Positions 1 through 10,743 of a DNA stretch of 47,676 bases are shown piece after piece (positions within the stretch are counted from its first letter, which is position 1; every line of letters starts with the position of its first letter). The notes under the pieces were generated by a model. The model had not been told where the DNA came from. It worked only from the letters and a program-made list of their open reading frames with translations, and searched no databases. The translations under genes were made by a program, and so were the position numbers. The stretch comes from Lingula anatina (taxonomy: Eukaryota > Brachiopoda > Lingulata > Lingulida > Lingulidae), in the NCBI RefSeq assembly GCF_001039355.2, contig NW_019775702.1, positions 840,697-888,372 on the forward strand, given 5' to 3'.

Positions 1-637
1 GCCTGTTGTCATGAAACTCACAGGAGTAATCAATCTTACTAAAACGCAGATCAAGTTCGAAAATCGGCATGATCGGGCCACTATTTTAGTAGTTATGCTG
101 TTTTTTCACTTTTCAGCATATATGCAACACTGTTAACACATTTCAAGGAAAACTGATAGGCCTGTTGTCATGAAACTCACAGGAGTAATCAATCTTACTA
201 AAACGCAGATCAAGTTCGAAAATCGGCATGATCGGGCCACTATTTTAGTAGTTATGCTGTTTTTTCACTTTTCAGCATATATGCAACACTGTTAACACAT
301 TTCAAGGAAAACTGATAGGCCTGTTGTCATGAAACTCACAGGAGTAATCAATCTTACTAAAACGCAGATCAAGTTCGAAAATCGGCATGATCGGGCCACT
401 ATTTTAGTAGTTATGCTGTTTTTTCACTTTTCAGCATATATGCAACACTGTTAACACATTTCAAGGAAAACTGATAGGCCTGTTGTCATGAAACTCACAG
501 GAGTAATCAATCTTACTAAAACGCAGATCAAGTTCGAAAATCGGCATGATCGGGCCACTATTTTAGTAGTTATGCTGTTTTTTCACTTTTCAGCATATAT
601 GCAACACTGTTAACACATTTCAAGGAAAACCCATAGG
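1..637. repeat. 159-bp tandem satellite, four copies
   Basis: Four head-to-tail copies start at 1, 160, 319 and 478, each exactly 159 bp. They are nearly identical; the last differs just before the N gap (cccatagg in place of ctgatagg). The array is cut off by the window edge on the left and the gap on the right, so its true length is unknown. The unit holds no long open frame. A diverged, inverted relative of the central part (around the motif catgatcgggcc) lies in a DENR intron near 8484-8560. Satellites with about 160-bp units that are related to transposon core repeats are known in bivalves; whether this belongs to that group is inference. Confidence 0.95.
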
Positions 638-1480
638 NNNNNNNNNNNNNNNNNNNNNNNNNNNNNNNNNNNNNNNNNNNNNNNNNNNNNNNNNNNNNNN
701 NNNNNNNNNNNNNNNNNNNNNNNNNNNNNNNNNNNNNNNNNNNNNNNNNNNNNNNNNNNNNNNNNNNNNNNNNNNNNNNNNNNNNNNNNNNNNNNNNNNN
801 NNNNNNNNNNNNNNNNNNNNNNNNNNNNNNNNNNNNNNNNNNNNNNNNNNNNNNNNNNNNNNNNNNNNNNNNNNNNNNNNNNNNNNNNNNNNNNNNNNNN
901 NNNNNNNNNNNNNNNNNNNNNNNNNNNNNNNNNNNNNNNNNNNNNNNNNNNNNNNNNNNNNNNNNNNNNNNNNNNNNNNNNNNNNNNNNNNNNNNNNNNN
1001 NNNNNNNNNNNNNNNNNNNNNNNNNNNNNNNNNNNNNNNNNNNNNNNNNNNNNNNNNNNNNNNNNNNNNNNNNNNNNNNNNNNNNNNNNNNNNNNNNNNN
1101 NNNNNNNNNNNNNNNNNNNNNNNNNNNNNNNNNNNNNNNNNNNNNNNNNNNNNNNNNNNNNNNNNNNNNNNNNNNNNNNNNNNNNNNNNNNNNNNNNNNN
1201 NNNNNNNNNNNNNNNNNNNNNNNNNNNNNNNNNNNNNNNNNNNNNNNNNNNNNNNNNNNNNNNNNNNNNNNNNNNNNNNNNNNNNNNNNNNNNNNNNNNN
1301 NNNNNNNNNNNNNNNNNNNNNNNNNNNNNNNNNNNNNNNNNNNNNNNNNNNNNNNNNNNNNNNNNNNNNNNNNNNNNNNNNNNNNNNNNNNNNNNNNNNN
1401 NNNNNNNNNNNNNNNNNNNNNNNNNNNNNNNNNNNNNNNNNNNNNNNNNNNNNNNNNNNNNNNNNNNNNNNNNNNNNNNN
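638..1480. other. Assembly gap (843 N)
   Basis: A run of N separates the satellite array from unique sequence. Nothing can be annotated here, and the gap may hide more satellite copies or upstream exons of the gene whose last exon is at 3577. Confidence 1.
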
Positions 1481-1771
1481 AAAAGAAATACAGGACTAAA
1501 ATGCAGCCTGAGTTGGAAAAGCAGTCTAATTGGCTTCTTTTTCTGGAAGTTATACATTTTCAAAGTGTGAACTTGAACTGCCATGGGCCTGAAGCCTTAT
1601 GCTTGTTACACATTTTACTTACATTGGTATTACCTGTTGAGCATAATTAAAATTTGATGTTGAATTTGCAGTTTAACATAATGTACTTTTGCATCAGAAT
1701 TGACAGTAGCCTATTTTGTGCATAGTTATTTCCTGCTTTTTGTCTGTACATTTGACAGCTTTGCTGCCTTG
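1481..1771 (+). repeat. Dispersed repeat family R1, copy 1
   Basis: This segment is closely similar to 20890-21142 on the same strand and, in diverged reverse-complement form, to about 7944-8160 and 12211-12424. All copies share the terminus ending in ttgacagctttgctg followed by ccttg or gcttg. This copy keeps an internal stretch of about 29 bp containing ccatgggcctgaag; copy 20890 lacks it, but the DENR-intron copies keep it. I see no coding capacity, terminal inverted repeats or poly-A tail, so the class is unknown; the left edge is lost in the N gap. Confidence 0.75.
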
Positions 1772-2314
1772 TTAATACTTACATTGGAACCCACTGCATA
1801 CTATTAACAGCAAGTGAAGTGTAACATCCACTTCTCATTAAAAAAATGGGTATAGAGATGTTAATGTTGGTTTTGTAACAGTACAGACCATTAGATGCAT
1901 GGAAAACATAATGCTTGCATGATTAAGAGATAGTATTTGATAGATATTAATGTTTGTTTAATATGCTAAATGCACACATTAACTGTGGTCAAATGCTCAA
2001 GATTTACAATCAAACAATGCTGGTTTGACAACTAAACTTTCAAATTAATAAATGAAGCAGAATACAATTACCCAAGATGAGTATTTAGGTGAATTAGAAG
2101 TTGGAAAAGCAATGAAAGTTTTACTGTTATAATTTTTCCTAACAATTTTAGTTGTAATTTTATCAGGAACATACCACATTTTTATCTGAAAAATAATTTA
2201 AGCATTAATCAGACTTATGGGGTATTGTAATTAACCATTTGGCATTCACATATTAATTACCATAAAGGCGAGTTAGTCTTACTATGTATATATATTGGCT
2301 GTATTTCTCCCCAG
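1772..2314. other. Non-coding, probably intronic
   Basis: AT-rich sequence with stops in all frames. I see no gene, RNA or repeat structure. If the exon at 3577 belongs to a longer gene, this stretch is probably intron. Confidence 0.5.
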
Positions 2315-2372
2315 GGCATCCTGTATCTTAAAGGAGGCAGGTTTATACATTCCAGGTTGTTTTCTGGCCCAG
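2315..2372 (+). CDS. Possible 58-bp coding exon upstream of the ITIM-motif exon
   Basis: The segment is bounded by a good acceptor (tttctccccag) and a donor (ggcccag then gtctgtgg). Read in phase 0 it has no stop and ends with one extra base (phase 1). That matches the phase-1 start of the exon at 3577 and also of the candidate exon at 5821. The encoded 19 residues are not recognisable. A 58-bp window free of stops with splice-like ends can arise by chance, so this is only a candidate; transcript data or conservation would decide. Confidence 0.2.
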
Positions 2373-3576
2373 GTCTGTGGTTTAGACATTTTTGAGTGGC
2401 CTGGTTCTCTGAGTTTGTTATTTGCCTTCTTGTGTGTGCACAGCTCTGCTTGATTATGCCAGGGGGACCAATTGATTGTTACAGAAAATTGATTATTTGG
2501 GGGTTATTTGCATGAGATAACTAAAAATTTTGTAAGTGACAACCATTAATAGTACCAACTGTAAATATTCATTTTGCAGAACAAATTGATCAGAGAAGCA
2601 ATTAAATATTTTATATGCAAATAAATGTTACATGTAAAATTTCACAGAATTTAATTCCAGCAGTAGTATTTTGTAATAGGTCTTAGAAAATATCATTAAT
2701 GTCATGAAAAGTGTTCAGGACTGCTGCCTTTCCCCGCCCCTTTGGATTGGCATATTGAAGTGTGCATTAAAGTGCTACAATATAAGTATATGATATTGGT
2801 AGTGCAGTTATGTCAGGTTTGATAATGTCTGCAAACTTGGAGAGTAAAACAGTGTCGATAATAAAAATACCATAGCATGGTTTTATTGTTTTCCCTGTGC
2901 ACATGCTATGATGTTCTTATTGTTTTTGTCCCTTTTTACATGGAGGTAGGTTTAATAATGACTTGGCATCTGTTGAAATTAAACTGGAATGAATGAAAGT
3001 TAATAATGGATCGGTGGATATGAAAACCATTATATCCTTTTGGCACTTAACCATTGGAATCCCTATTTGTATGTCATTCAAATGTTACTTCTGATTGCTG
3101 ATGGTGATCTGGTATTTGGGAGCAGTTCTATTAAGTTGACAAGTTGATGTGGCATATCCTGCATGTTGCCAGTCTGTGTGACCTGCACTCACCAGCCTGA
3201 ATGAAGTGTATGTGATACACTTATCATTAGGAACTGCCACTTTGATGCATTACATTAAATTGCAGCTATGTGTGTCCAGGAAATTATAAAAATCTGTTGG
3301 AATGCTGGAAAAAGGATTCATGTTTTTTAATACTTTTGAAAGAAAAAGTTTGAAATCTAGAACAGGTTTTACATAATCTGTCCTTGAGGATTTTTGTCTC
3401 TTCTCAAGTTGCAGATAGTCTTAAATTACGTAGTGTTTTCAAATTAAATATAAAATGTGAGGGCTGCTTCAATCATGTTATTTCACATTTTAATAATTCA
3501 CTAGACAGTTGTTCTTCGAGGGAGTTTTGTGAGATTATAACCATGTTTGTCATATATTTTGTTATTTAAATTTTAG
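2373..3576. other. Non-coding, probable intron before the 3577 exon
   Basis: AT-rich and without a supported open frame. It ends at a clear splice acceptor (gttatttaaattttag), which fits an intron upstream of the large terminal exon. I see no repeat or RNA gene. Confidence 0.5.
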
Positions 3577-4769
3577 TCGGTGGCTCTGTGAAACTAACTC
3601 CAACCAGCAAAAGGAAGAGGCTCCAGTCCCTGATAGGGGATGCAGACCTGGATAGCACTTCAGAGAGCACAGAAGTATTGGACTCCAGCTCAGGAGACAT
3701 TTCGCAACTGCCAAGAAAAAAGAAAACTCGCAAGGTGAAGAAAGCTGTTTCCATGGACCATATGCATGCTCCTAGGCTACAGGGAATTGCGCATAGGACT
3801 CCCAGCAATGCAAATGACTATTTGACTGCGAGGCATCATTCACCTCACAGATACCTGGAACTTCTGCCAGACGGCTCTTCTCCTGGGCATCAAGTAGGCG
3901 TAGGTGGTGCCTCAGCTGGTAAAGTTAATTATTCACAAGTTGTCAATGGACTTCCAAGTTCAACTGCAAATATGCAGAGGTCTGCAGCAAAAGCCAATAA
4001 GGCCCCACAAACTGTCAGTTATGCACAGCTTGGTGGTCTGTCAGATGACAATTTGGGTGATGATACTAATGTGACAGAAGACAAAAACCATAAAACATCC
4101 CATTCACAGCTTCACAGTTCTCAAGATAGTTTAGATGATGGTTTAGTAGACTTTGGGAATCACAAAAGCGCTGGCATGAAACTGAATTATGCCACTTTGG
4201 CACTTGGGGAGTCTGCAGCCTCAGGAGGGAGTGATGCAGAAGAAAGTGAAATAGAGGGAGAAAGTCAAAAGTTGATGCATGATTCATCTAATTTAAATTA
4301 TGCTGATCTGGAAGGAACAGGGGACGATGAGTCTGACAAAGAAAATGGTGCTGATACAGATGATGCTTCAGGTTCAGGTTCAAATTCTCCAGAGAGGCAT
4401 AAAGAACGTCTTCCAGGTTATGAAAATGTCAACTTTGAAGCCAACTCTGGTGGCCATACAAATAGCCACAGTTCAGACAGAGTGAGATATGCTAATTTGC
4501 CAGAGAGTGATCGCTCAGATAATGAAGATGATACATCTTACAGAAAACCCCTGTTCAAAGAGCCACACCCAAATAAAAATAGAAAAATAAAAAGACCCCA
4601 TGGATCAAACAGTATATTGGTTTTGCCAGACTATTCAACAGCAAGTAAAAAGAAAGATAATGGAAGTACTTATTCAGAAAAGCAAGAGGTAATATCCAAT
4701 CAAAACCACATAAATTATAATCAAAACAATAACAACCCTAGCTTTACATTTTCAAGTGAACCAATATAA
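3577..4769 (+). CDS. C-terminal exon of an unidentified protein with five ITIM-like tyrosine motifs
   Basis: Open from the acceptor at 3576 (phase 1, first full codon GGT) to TAA at 4767-4769, about 397 residues. The 5' exons are not securely visible, so this is partial. The sequence is hydrophilic, low-complexity and acidic, with basic patches (SKRKR, RKKKTRKVKK) and no membrane segment. It carries repeated [V/L]xYxx[V/L] motifs: VNYSQV, VSYAQL, LNYATL, LNYADL and VRYANL. It also has PGYENVN, which like YANL fits the Grb2-type pYxN pattern. Such motifs are typical of the cytoplasmic tail of an SHP-binding receptor or of a docking adaptor such as FRS2, but I cannot assign a family. A possible internal donor (caagag then gtaatatcc, about 4689) could give a shorter form. 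Confidence 0.8.
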
Positions 4770-5280
4770 TCTGATAAGGTTAATTACAAAAGAAAAAGAC
4801 CAATAGTATCTAAAATAATGCAACCTGACCAACTCTGCAAATCCATGCTGATTTAAAAGTTTTGTTTTGTTATTCCTTTCAATAGCTTACAAGAAAAACA
4901 AGTATGTGTACAATAATTAGCAAGCTTCCAGGTTTTGATTGCAGTATTAAAGGTCATAAGTGGTCTTTTCATACTATTTTGACTCAATATATGATGTACG
5001 ATACGATATAAATGTCAACTTCTACTCTGACTAAAGAAATAAGGAAAGATTGTACCAGTTATCAAGGTCATCCTATGTTATTATACAAATTGTTTTATCT
5101 AGGAGAAAAAACACATTTAAGGTTATCCATTAACCAAGTGATATGGAATGTTTATTCATTGCTTAGAAATCTGTAGATATCAATTTTGGATAGATTTTTT
5201 TTTTATGTATTCATAGAATTTTCTATTAATACATTTTTAATGTATTCATAGAAATTTTTATGTATACAATAAAAATAAAA
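4770..5280 (+). other. 3' UTR with poly(A) signal
   Basis: AT-rich sequence directly follows the stop codon at 4769. The first clear AATAAA is at 5269-5274, giving a 3' UTR of about 500 bp if used. No other feature is seen. Confidence 0.5.
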
Positions 5281-5338
5281 TTTTGTCACAGACTCCTTCT
5301 ACTACTTACCCACTTACAGTTCCCAGAGATTTTATTTA

Positions 5339-5340
<2 letters not shown>

Positions 5341-5388
<48 letters not shown>

Positions 5389-5402
5389 ACGCGCGCGTGT
5401 GT
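5341..5402. repeat. (GT)n microsatellite
   Basis: About 22 GT units followed by an alternating gcgcacgcgcgcgtgtg stretch. This purine-pyrimidine alternation is a potential Z-DNA former. It lies downstream of the putative poly(A) site. Confidence 0.95.
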
Positions 5403-7400
5403 CAACATGAATTATTTATACTGAAACTTTACTTGCATGCATTTGTAGTGGATATTGAATTATTTGCATCATTTGGTCCCTAATTGATGAATCCAAGCTG
5501 TTTGACTCATGAACTTAAGTAGCTTTAACTGGATGACCAAATTACAAGCTGCAACTGTTATGTACTTCAGTGAGGGTTTATACAATCTTAAATATAATCA
5601 TTGCTTGTAAATTTTATATCCTTTTTTGCAGTGCTGTACATATTTAAGAGGTGTAAATTAAAAAAAAATTCAGATCAAATGATATTTATATTTTGTGTAG
5701 TTTTTGTATACAGACAGTGTCTGTATGTAATCTGATTACTCTTGTTGTTGCTTTAACTGCCATAGTCAGTCAAACACATTCATTCACCCTTTAACTTCTT
5801 GTTTTACTGTTGTCTTTTAGTAAGACTGCAGGCAGAGTTGGAAGATACCCATGATGACATTCTTATGTAAAAGTCACTGGACTTCTGCACACTTTTTAAC
5901 ATGCATATTTGCCCCATAATTACTTAACTTTATTTTTGTTTTAATTTGCTAGTAATTAAGCTAGGTGAAAAAGCTGATTGAATTTGAAATTGGCTTGATT
6001 TGTTTATTTTTGATGAAGTTATTGGAACAAACAAGGTACAAATCTAGGATATTTGTTTTGAAGTCTGTTGTCCAATGTTTTCTTTAATCTAATATATTGT
6101 ACTATTTAAGAGGTTGTTACATCTTAAAATTGTATCTTTTTGGGGGGAAATTGCTGATTTTTTTTCTTTTTTTTTTTTTTTAGAAATTCTTGAAAACTTT
6201 TTCACTATTCATCTTACCTAAGAATGAAAACTGCCATTTAATCTTTGAATGTTTAGTGTCTGTATATGTTTTATATTTGATGTCTAGTTATTGGTTGGAC
6301 TTATGAGGACTTAGCCAGGATTGGTTTGTAGCCTATATGTGACTTTGACTCTTTAAGGACTTGACATAACAGCAAACTGTGAACTTCTTTTGCTATTTTG
6401 TATGTTTCTAGAACTTATTATGTGCACTACAAGCAAAATAGATTAAAGACTATGGTGCTTATTATACTCATGCTAAGGAATTTTTCATTTGATAAATACA
6501 CTTTATTGGGCGAGTTAAATCAAATGTTCATCTTATGTGGTTTGAAAAATAGTTGGTGAAGCTGTGCAATAATATCCAATGCCAAAGGAACTTAAACTGC
6601 ACAGAGCACTGCAGGCTTACATGTTAGCTTTTATATTGTGCAATATGTGTTATATTCCCTGCTAATGCATAATCTGATTCTGAACTATTTATAAATTTTC
6701 TACTCATTTGTCAATAACATTGATTTAAATAACATGGACGTATATGTGTACCAAGGTACAAATCTAGGATATTTGTTTTAATTGCAACAGGGTTTTCCAC
6801 TGTAGTAATTTTTTGTCTTTAATTTGCTTGCTTTAGCTCCAAGAAGAATTCATTTTGTAATGTACTTTTATATATACTTAAAGGCAGCATGCTGATATTG
6901 TCCCTTTTGTTTAGTTTTCTTTGAATGTGTGGAACATTTTTCTATGTTGCAATTTCATTTTAAAACATTTTTCTTTTATTAATCATAAATGATGCAGTGG
7001 TGCTCAGTTTGGAGTCTCAAACCCTTCTGGTTAATGATAGGACGTATTTTATCCAGTGAAACTCATTTTTGTTGACTATGAATTAGAAATGTATCATAAA
7101 ATTTGTAAATTAAAATATTATTTTACTGCAACAGTGTAGAGCAGTGGTCTTTTCATATCATTTCAATTTGAAATAAATCTACTATTTGCAAGTTACTGAA
7201 TGTCTTTTGTTAAACCATCTACTCTAACTAGAAAAATATATTTGCACAAATATATTTTATTCAGATTCTTCCCATTCTTATTGTGGTAATGCAAACTGTA
7301 TTTACCTCCATGTACAATAGAAACTGTAACTACACAAGATGCACTTTAACATCAAGTAAAGAATAAACAAATGGTGAAAAGACGTACAAGGCCACGGGCC
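5403..7400. other. Intergenic between the ITIM-motif gene and DENR
   Basis: AT-rich and largely featureless. One candidate small exon is at 5821-5870: after a good acceptor it reads RLQAELEDTHDDILM then stop, in phase 1. A 28-bp exact direct repeat starts at 6032 and again at 6752. A poly-T run is near 6160-6180. From about 6959 rightward the sequence is duplicated at 11219 onward as the start of the DENR-containing duplication. Confidence 0.5.
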
Positions 7401-7406
7401 TTTATT
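7401..7406 (-). terminator. DENR (copy 1) poly(A) signal
   Basis: TTTATT on the plus strand is AATAAA on the minus strand, 83 bases past the DENR stop codon. The same signal lies at 11662-11667 in the second copy. Confidence 0.45.
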
Positions 7407-7488
7407 AAGAGCTGTAGTACACAATTCATAACTGACTTGGTGCATGTTTATAACATTAAACAATGTCCTGTATTTAAACATATCATCT

Positions 7489-9765
7489 TCATCTCTTCAA
7501 ATCTCCCAGATCATCTATGTTATCTTCAGATATCTATAAAAGAAATGAACATTTAGATGACATAAAGGTAAATATCAAAATTTAGTGAATACATCTTTTT
7601 AAGAATAAGCGGAGATATTTATGTTTAAGGTGTATTTGGATTTCAAACAAGCTGGTCAGATAAGAAGCAAAGTGTAAGCGTTACTGTACATACAAATTAC
7701 ATGGAACAACAAAAAAATTGATCTACTGTAAAGATGAGAAAAAACTCATATATAATATATACCTGGGGCCACTTTTCTGTAATGAAATCGAACAATTCAT
7801 CTTTTACATCTCCTTGGATGACTATTTCATCATCTCCTGTTACTGATGATCCACAGGCAAATTTGCTGCCAAAACATTTGCTGGCATCCTTAAGGTCGAT
7901 CTCTTGGAAATGAAAAAGTCACAATTAGAAGGGAATTCTAGAACAAGCCAGCAAAGCTGTCAAATGTACAGGCAAAAGCAAAAAAATAATGCACAAAATA
8001 TGCTACTGTCAATTCTGATGCAATAATACATTATGATAAACTGCAAAGTCAACATCAAATTTTAATTATGCACCACAGAAATTTCCGATATAAGTAAAAT
8101 AAGTAACATGGATATTTAGAAAATGTTACCAACAAAGGTCTTCAGGCCCATGGACCTTCTAAGTCACACATTGAAAATGCCAAAATGTAAACAAGAGATA
8201 ACTGTACTGAAATAAGTTTATTTCCATTTTCAACATTTTCACATAAAACAAAATAACCAATTCACTTTCATTTTTTTATGTTCAACTAAGAAAATTGTTG
8301 AGATGGATAAAATATCCATAGAACAATTTTAGACGTCCAATTTGCTCCATTCTGAGATTCTGAACATAGTGAATGATTGAATCTGACAAACTGCAATGAT
8401 ACAAGTTTATTTCCATTTTTGACACTTTATTACACAATAACAGGTTTACCATTCTTTTATAATATCAACTAACAATTTTGTCAAGATGGCCCGAACATGC
8501 TGATTTTCAAACTTGACCTGTGTTTTATAAATATGCATCAGTTCCGTAAGTTTCAAGCCAAAAGGTAAAATGTTTTTCCAGTTATCGTGAAAGTGCAGAG
8601 TATGTATACGGCAATGGTGACGACAGATGCAGATGACTGCTATATAAAAATGCATGCTCCTCATTTTGTCATCAACACATGAAAGTTAAAAACTACTCTC
8701 TTTGACTTCAAAGAACTAAAAGGCTTTGTCAAAACATGCTTACCATATGTGGCAAGACCAGTCACCACAGTCACATATTTTTTCTTCCCTCTGGATGCTC
8801 TAGATAAACAGACACTCTGGGGTGCAGCTGCCTTTTTTCTTGATTTAGGTACTCCTCTACCTCCACGCTTTTGTCTTTTCTTTTCTTCTCCTTCTTTGCC
8901 TTCATCACCTTCACCTGTAATTGACAAATGAGGAAGTAAACATTATACTAATGTACAATGTATACATTACTTAACACTCCTAAATTTAGCACAATTTGAA
9001 ATTTAATTGGTTTATAAAAGTGACATACTATCTTTGTTCATCAAACTTACCAACATGCAACCTTTCAAACTCCTCTGGTAGATTATCCTGTAACCACTTC
9101 TTGCACTTGTCAAATGAAGGACCGTTTTCACAATACTAGGAGAAAATGATGCATTTAGAAATCCTTTAATGCTTATATCTCGTATTTAAAAAAACTTTAA
9201 CTAACAACTTTGTTAATAGGATTTTGTTTAGATAAACTGAACACTTAAATAATCAGTAGCCTTTTTTTCATTAAAAATGGCATGGGTGACCTTCTAATGA
9301 GGTTTTGTAGGTTAGTAGACTTTGTTTGTCAGATAATTGTAATGTTGATATATAACCATTTGGCAGAATTTTGATAATGACAAATGCTTACCTCAAATGG
9401 CATTGAGCATTCTGAAAAAAGATAAATGGATATGTGAAAACACAGACAAAATAGGTACAAATCGTTTCACTGAATATTGTCTGTAACATTCAGGCAAAAG
9501 CACAATAAATTCTAGTCTAAACAATCAATAAACATGTTCTATGTATGCCAAAAGCACTTGCTTTCACTAACAAAAGAGAAACAACCTACAAGTAATGACA
9601 CATCTTATGCTGCATACAAATGTAAAGAAAGCCTTCAAAGGCATATGCCATACAAGGTTTCTGGCTGATACCTGGACAATAATCTACATGAAGTGGATAA
9701 GATACTCCTGGCTTTGGTCCTTCATGTACCAGAAATCTAGACTCATCCACAGCTTCACTGGCCAT
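7489..9765 (-). CDS. DENR: Density-regulated protein DENR, copy 1 (six coding exons)
   Basis: DENR pairs with MCT-1 (MCTS1) on the 40S ribosome for re-initiation after short ORFs and for ribosome recycling (known for the family). Minus-strand exons: 9672-9765 (ATG), 9392-9411, 9051-9135, 8744-8914, 7763-7902, 7489-7533 (TGA). Lengths and phases agree and give 184 aa; human has 198. Residues about 27-50 form the N-terminal metal-binding motif C-x2-C-x6-C-x8-C (YCPEC, then EYC and FDKC). A basic linker follows ([10 protein letters not shown]), then the SUI1 domain with [17 protein letters not shown] and ends in [11 protein letters not shown]. The ATG follows an acceptor by three bases, so a non-coding 5' exon must lie further right. 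This copy has a 511-bp MITE and a Helentron-like insertion upstream. It is probably an allele of copy 2 and not a true paralogue. Confidence 0.95.
7944..8160 (-). repeat. Dispersed repeat family R1, copy in DENR intron (copy 1)
   Basis: Reverse complement of the 1481-1771 repeat, including the shared terminus (here caagccagcaaagctg) and the inverted ccatgggcctgaag segment near 8140-8155. It lies in the last long DENR intron (7903-8743). Divergence from the 1481 copy is visible, so it is older than the 1481/20890 pair. Confidence 0.65.
8214..8660 (-). repeat. Diverged satellite-like units in DENR intron
   Basis: Two diverged tandem units begin near 8214 and 8404, each opening with agtttatttccatttt. 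The second contains gatggcccgaacatgctg, followed by ttttcaaacttgac, the reverse complement of the core of the 159-bp satellite at the left end of the window with several mismatches. The duplicate DENR copy has the same structure near 12480-12950. This links the satellite to a dispersed form inside a gene. Confidence 0.6.
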
Positions 9766-9827
9766 GTTCTGCAAGAAAACAAATGTCAAACAATTATTAC
9801 TAGTGACCTGTTACCTCACCACTGAAA

Positions 9828-9960
9828 TTCCTGGACTATATATATATATATCTGGGGTAGCACTAGCAATTTTTTTTTGCTTAGCCAAATCACCACATTT
9901 TTGTCAATTTGTTATCAAACTGTTTTATATATATATATATATATATATGTTCATTTTTCA
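9828..9960. repeat. Short (TA)n tracts upstream of DENR copy 1
   Basis: TA runs lie at about 9838-9850 and 9925-9948. At the equivalent place in the second copy the first tract is expanded to about 70 bp (14132-14202). This length difference is the type expected between alleles. Confidence 0.8.
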
Positions 9961-10054
9961 TTAATAAATTTTCGGTTCTCTTTATTGTTTGTGTTGTTGC
10001 ACGTTAATTTAACGTTTATGTGTCAAATACTTTGATTAAGCAAACGCAAACTTA

Positions 10055-10565
10055 GGCTTCATTCACATGGAAAGCCTATTTTCTAAATTCTATTTTCTAT
10101 TCGCGGTATGTTTAGTGATCACGGTCTGTGCCCTGAATATCCCGCGGCGTAGTTACTGGCAGCGCGAGCCAGTTACTTATACATAGCTGTAATTAACTCT
10201 CGACTGTGCTCGGAGGAGATTCTGATACCTTTACGCATGCGCAGTAGGAATTTAGCAAGTTAATGGCGACTGCAATTGCTTTGAAAAATGTGTATGTCGA
10301 TTTTGTGCATATTTCGCGTCTGTATGTTTGAGTCGTCACACCTAAACCGATGAACTCCACAGCTTAGAGATACTACTGCGCATGCATCAAGGTATCAGAA
10401 TCTCCTCCGAGCACAGCCGAGAATTAATTACAGCTTTGTATAAGTAACTGGCTCGCACTGCCAGTAATCACGCCGCGGGATATTCAGGGCACAGACCGTG
10501 ATCACAAAACATACCGCGAATAGAAAATAGAATTTAGAAAATAGACTTTCCATGTGAATGAAGCC
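10055..10565. mobile_element. Foldback MITE, PIF/Harbinger type, TTA target duplication
   Basis: The two ends are long inverted repeats of about 185 bp, from ggcttcattcacatgg at the left to ccatgtgaatgaagcc at the right, with a non-palindromic centre of about 140 bp. TTA flanks it on both sides (10052-10054 and 10566-10568). The second DENR copy has the matching empty site, aaaacttagttagtag at about 14391, with a single TTA, so the insertion and its 3-bp duplication are read directly. TWA duplications are characteristic of PIF/Harbinger. No transposase is present, so it is non-autonomous. Each arm carries a gcatgc-type motif resembling an NRF1 site. Confidence 0.92.
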
Positions 10566-10743
10566 TTAGTTAGTAGTCATGTATTAACAAATTGCCTAAA
10601 AAGTTTTTTATTATTCCCCCTTTCCAAATAATGCCGTGCATAAGACAAAAAGTGTACCAATAAGTGTACCAGTGCTAATTCATCAAAATAAAACTCCTCA
10701 AATTGCCTAAGTCTCCAATCCGCCCAAACAAGCTCATTTATAA

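Noticed and set aside
1-637. CRISPR-like array
   Set aside because: The 159-bp units are contiguous and identical throughout with no variable spacers; this is a eukaryotic satellite.
610-1584. Long minus-strand open frame across the N gap
   Set aside because: It is open only because N codons are not stops; the real bases at both ends are satellite and repeat R1.
8749-8931. Plus-strand 60-aa frame, also at 13035-13217
   Set aside because: Antisense shadow of the DENR basic-linker and SUI1 exon.
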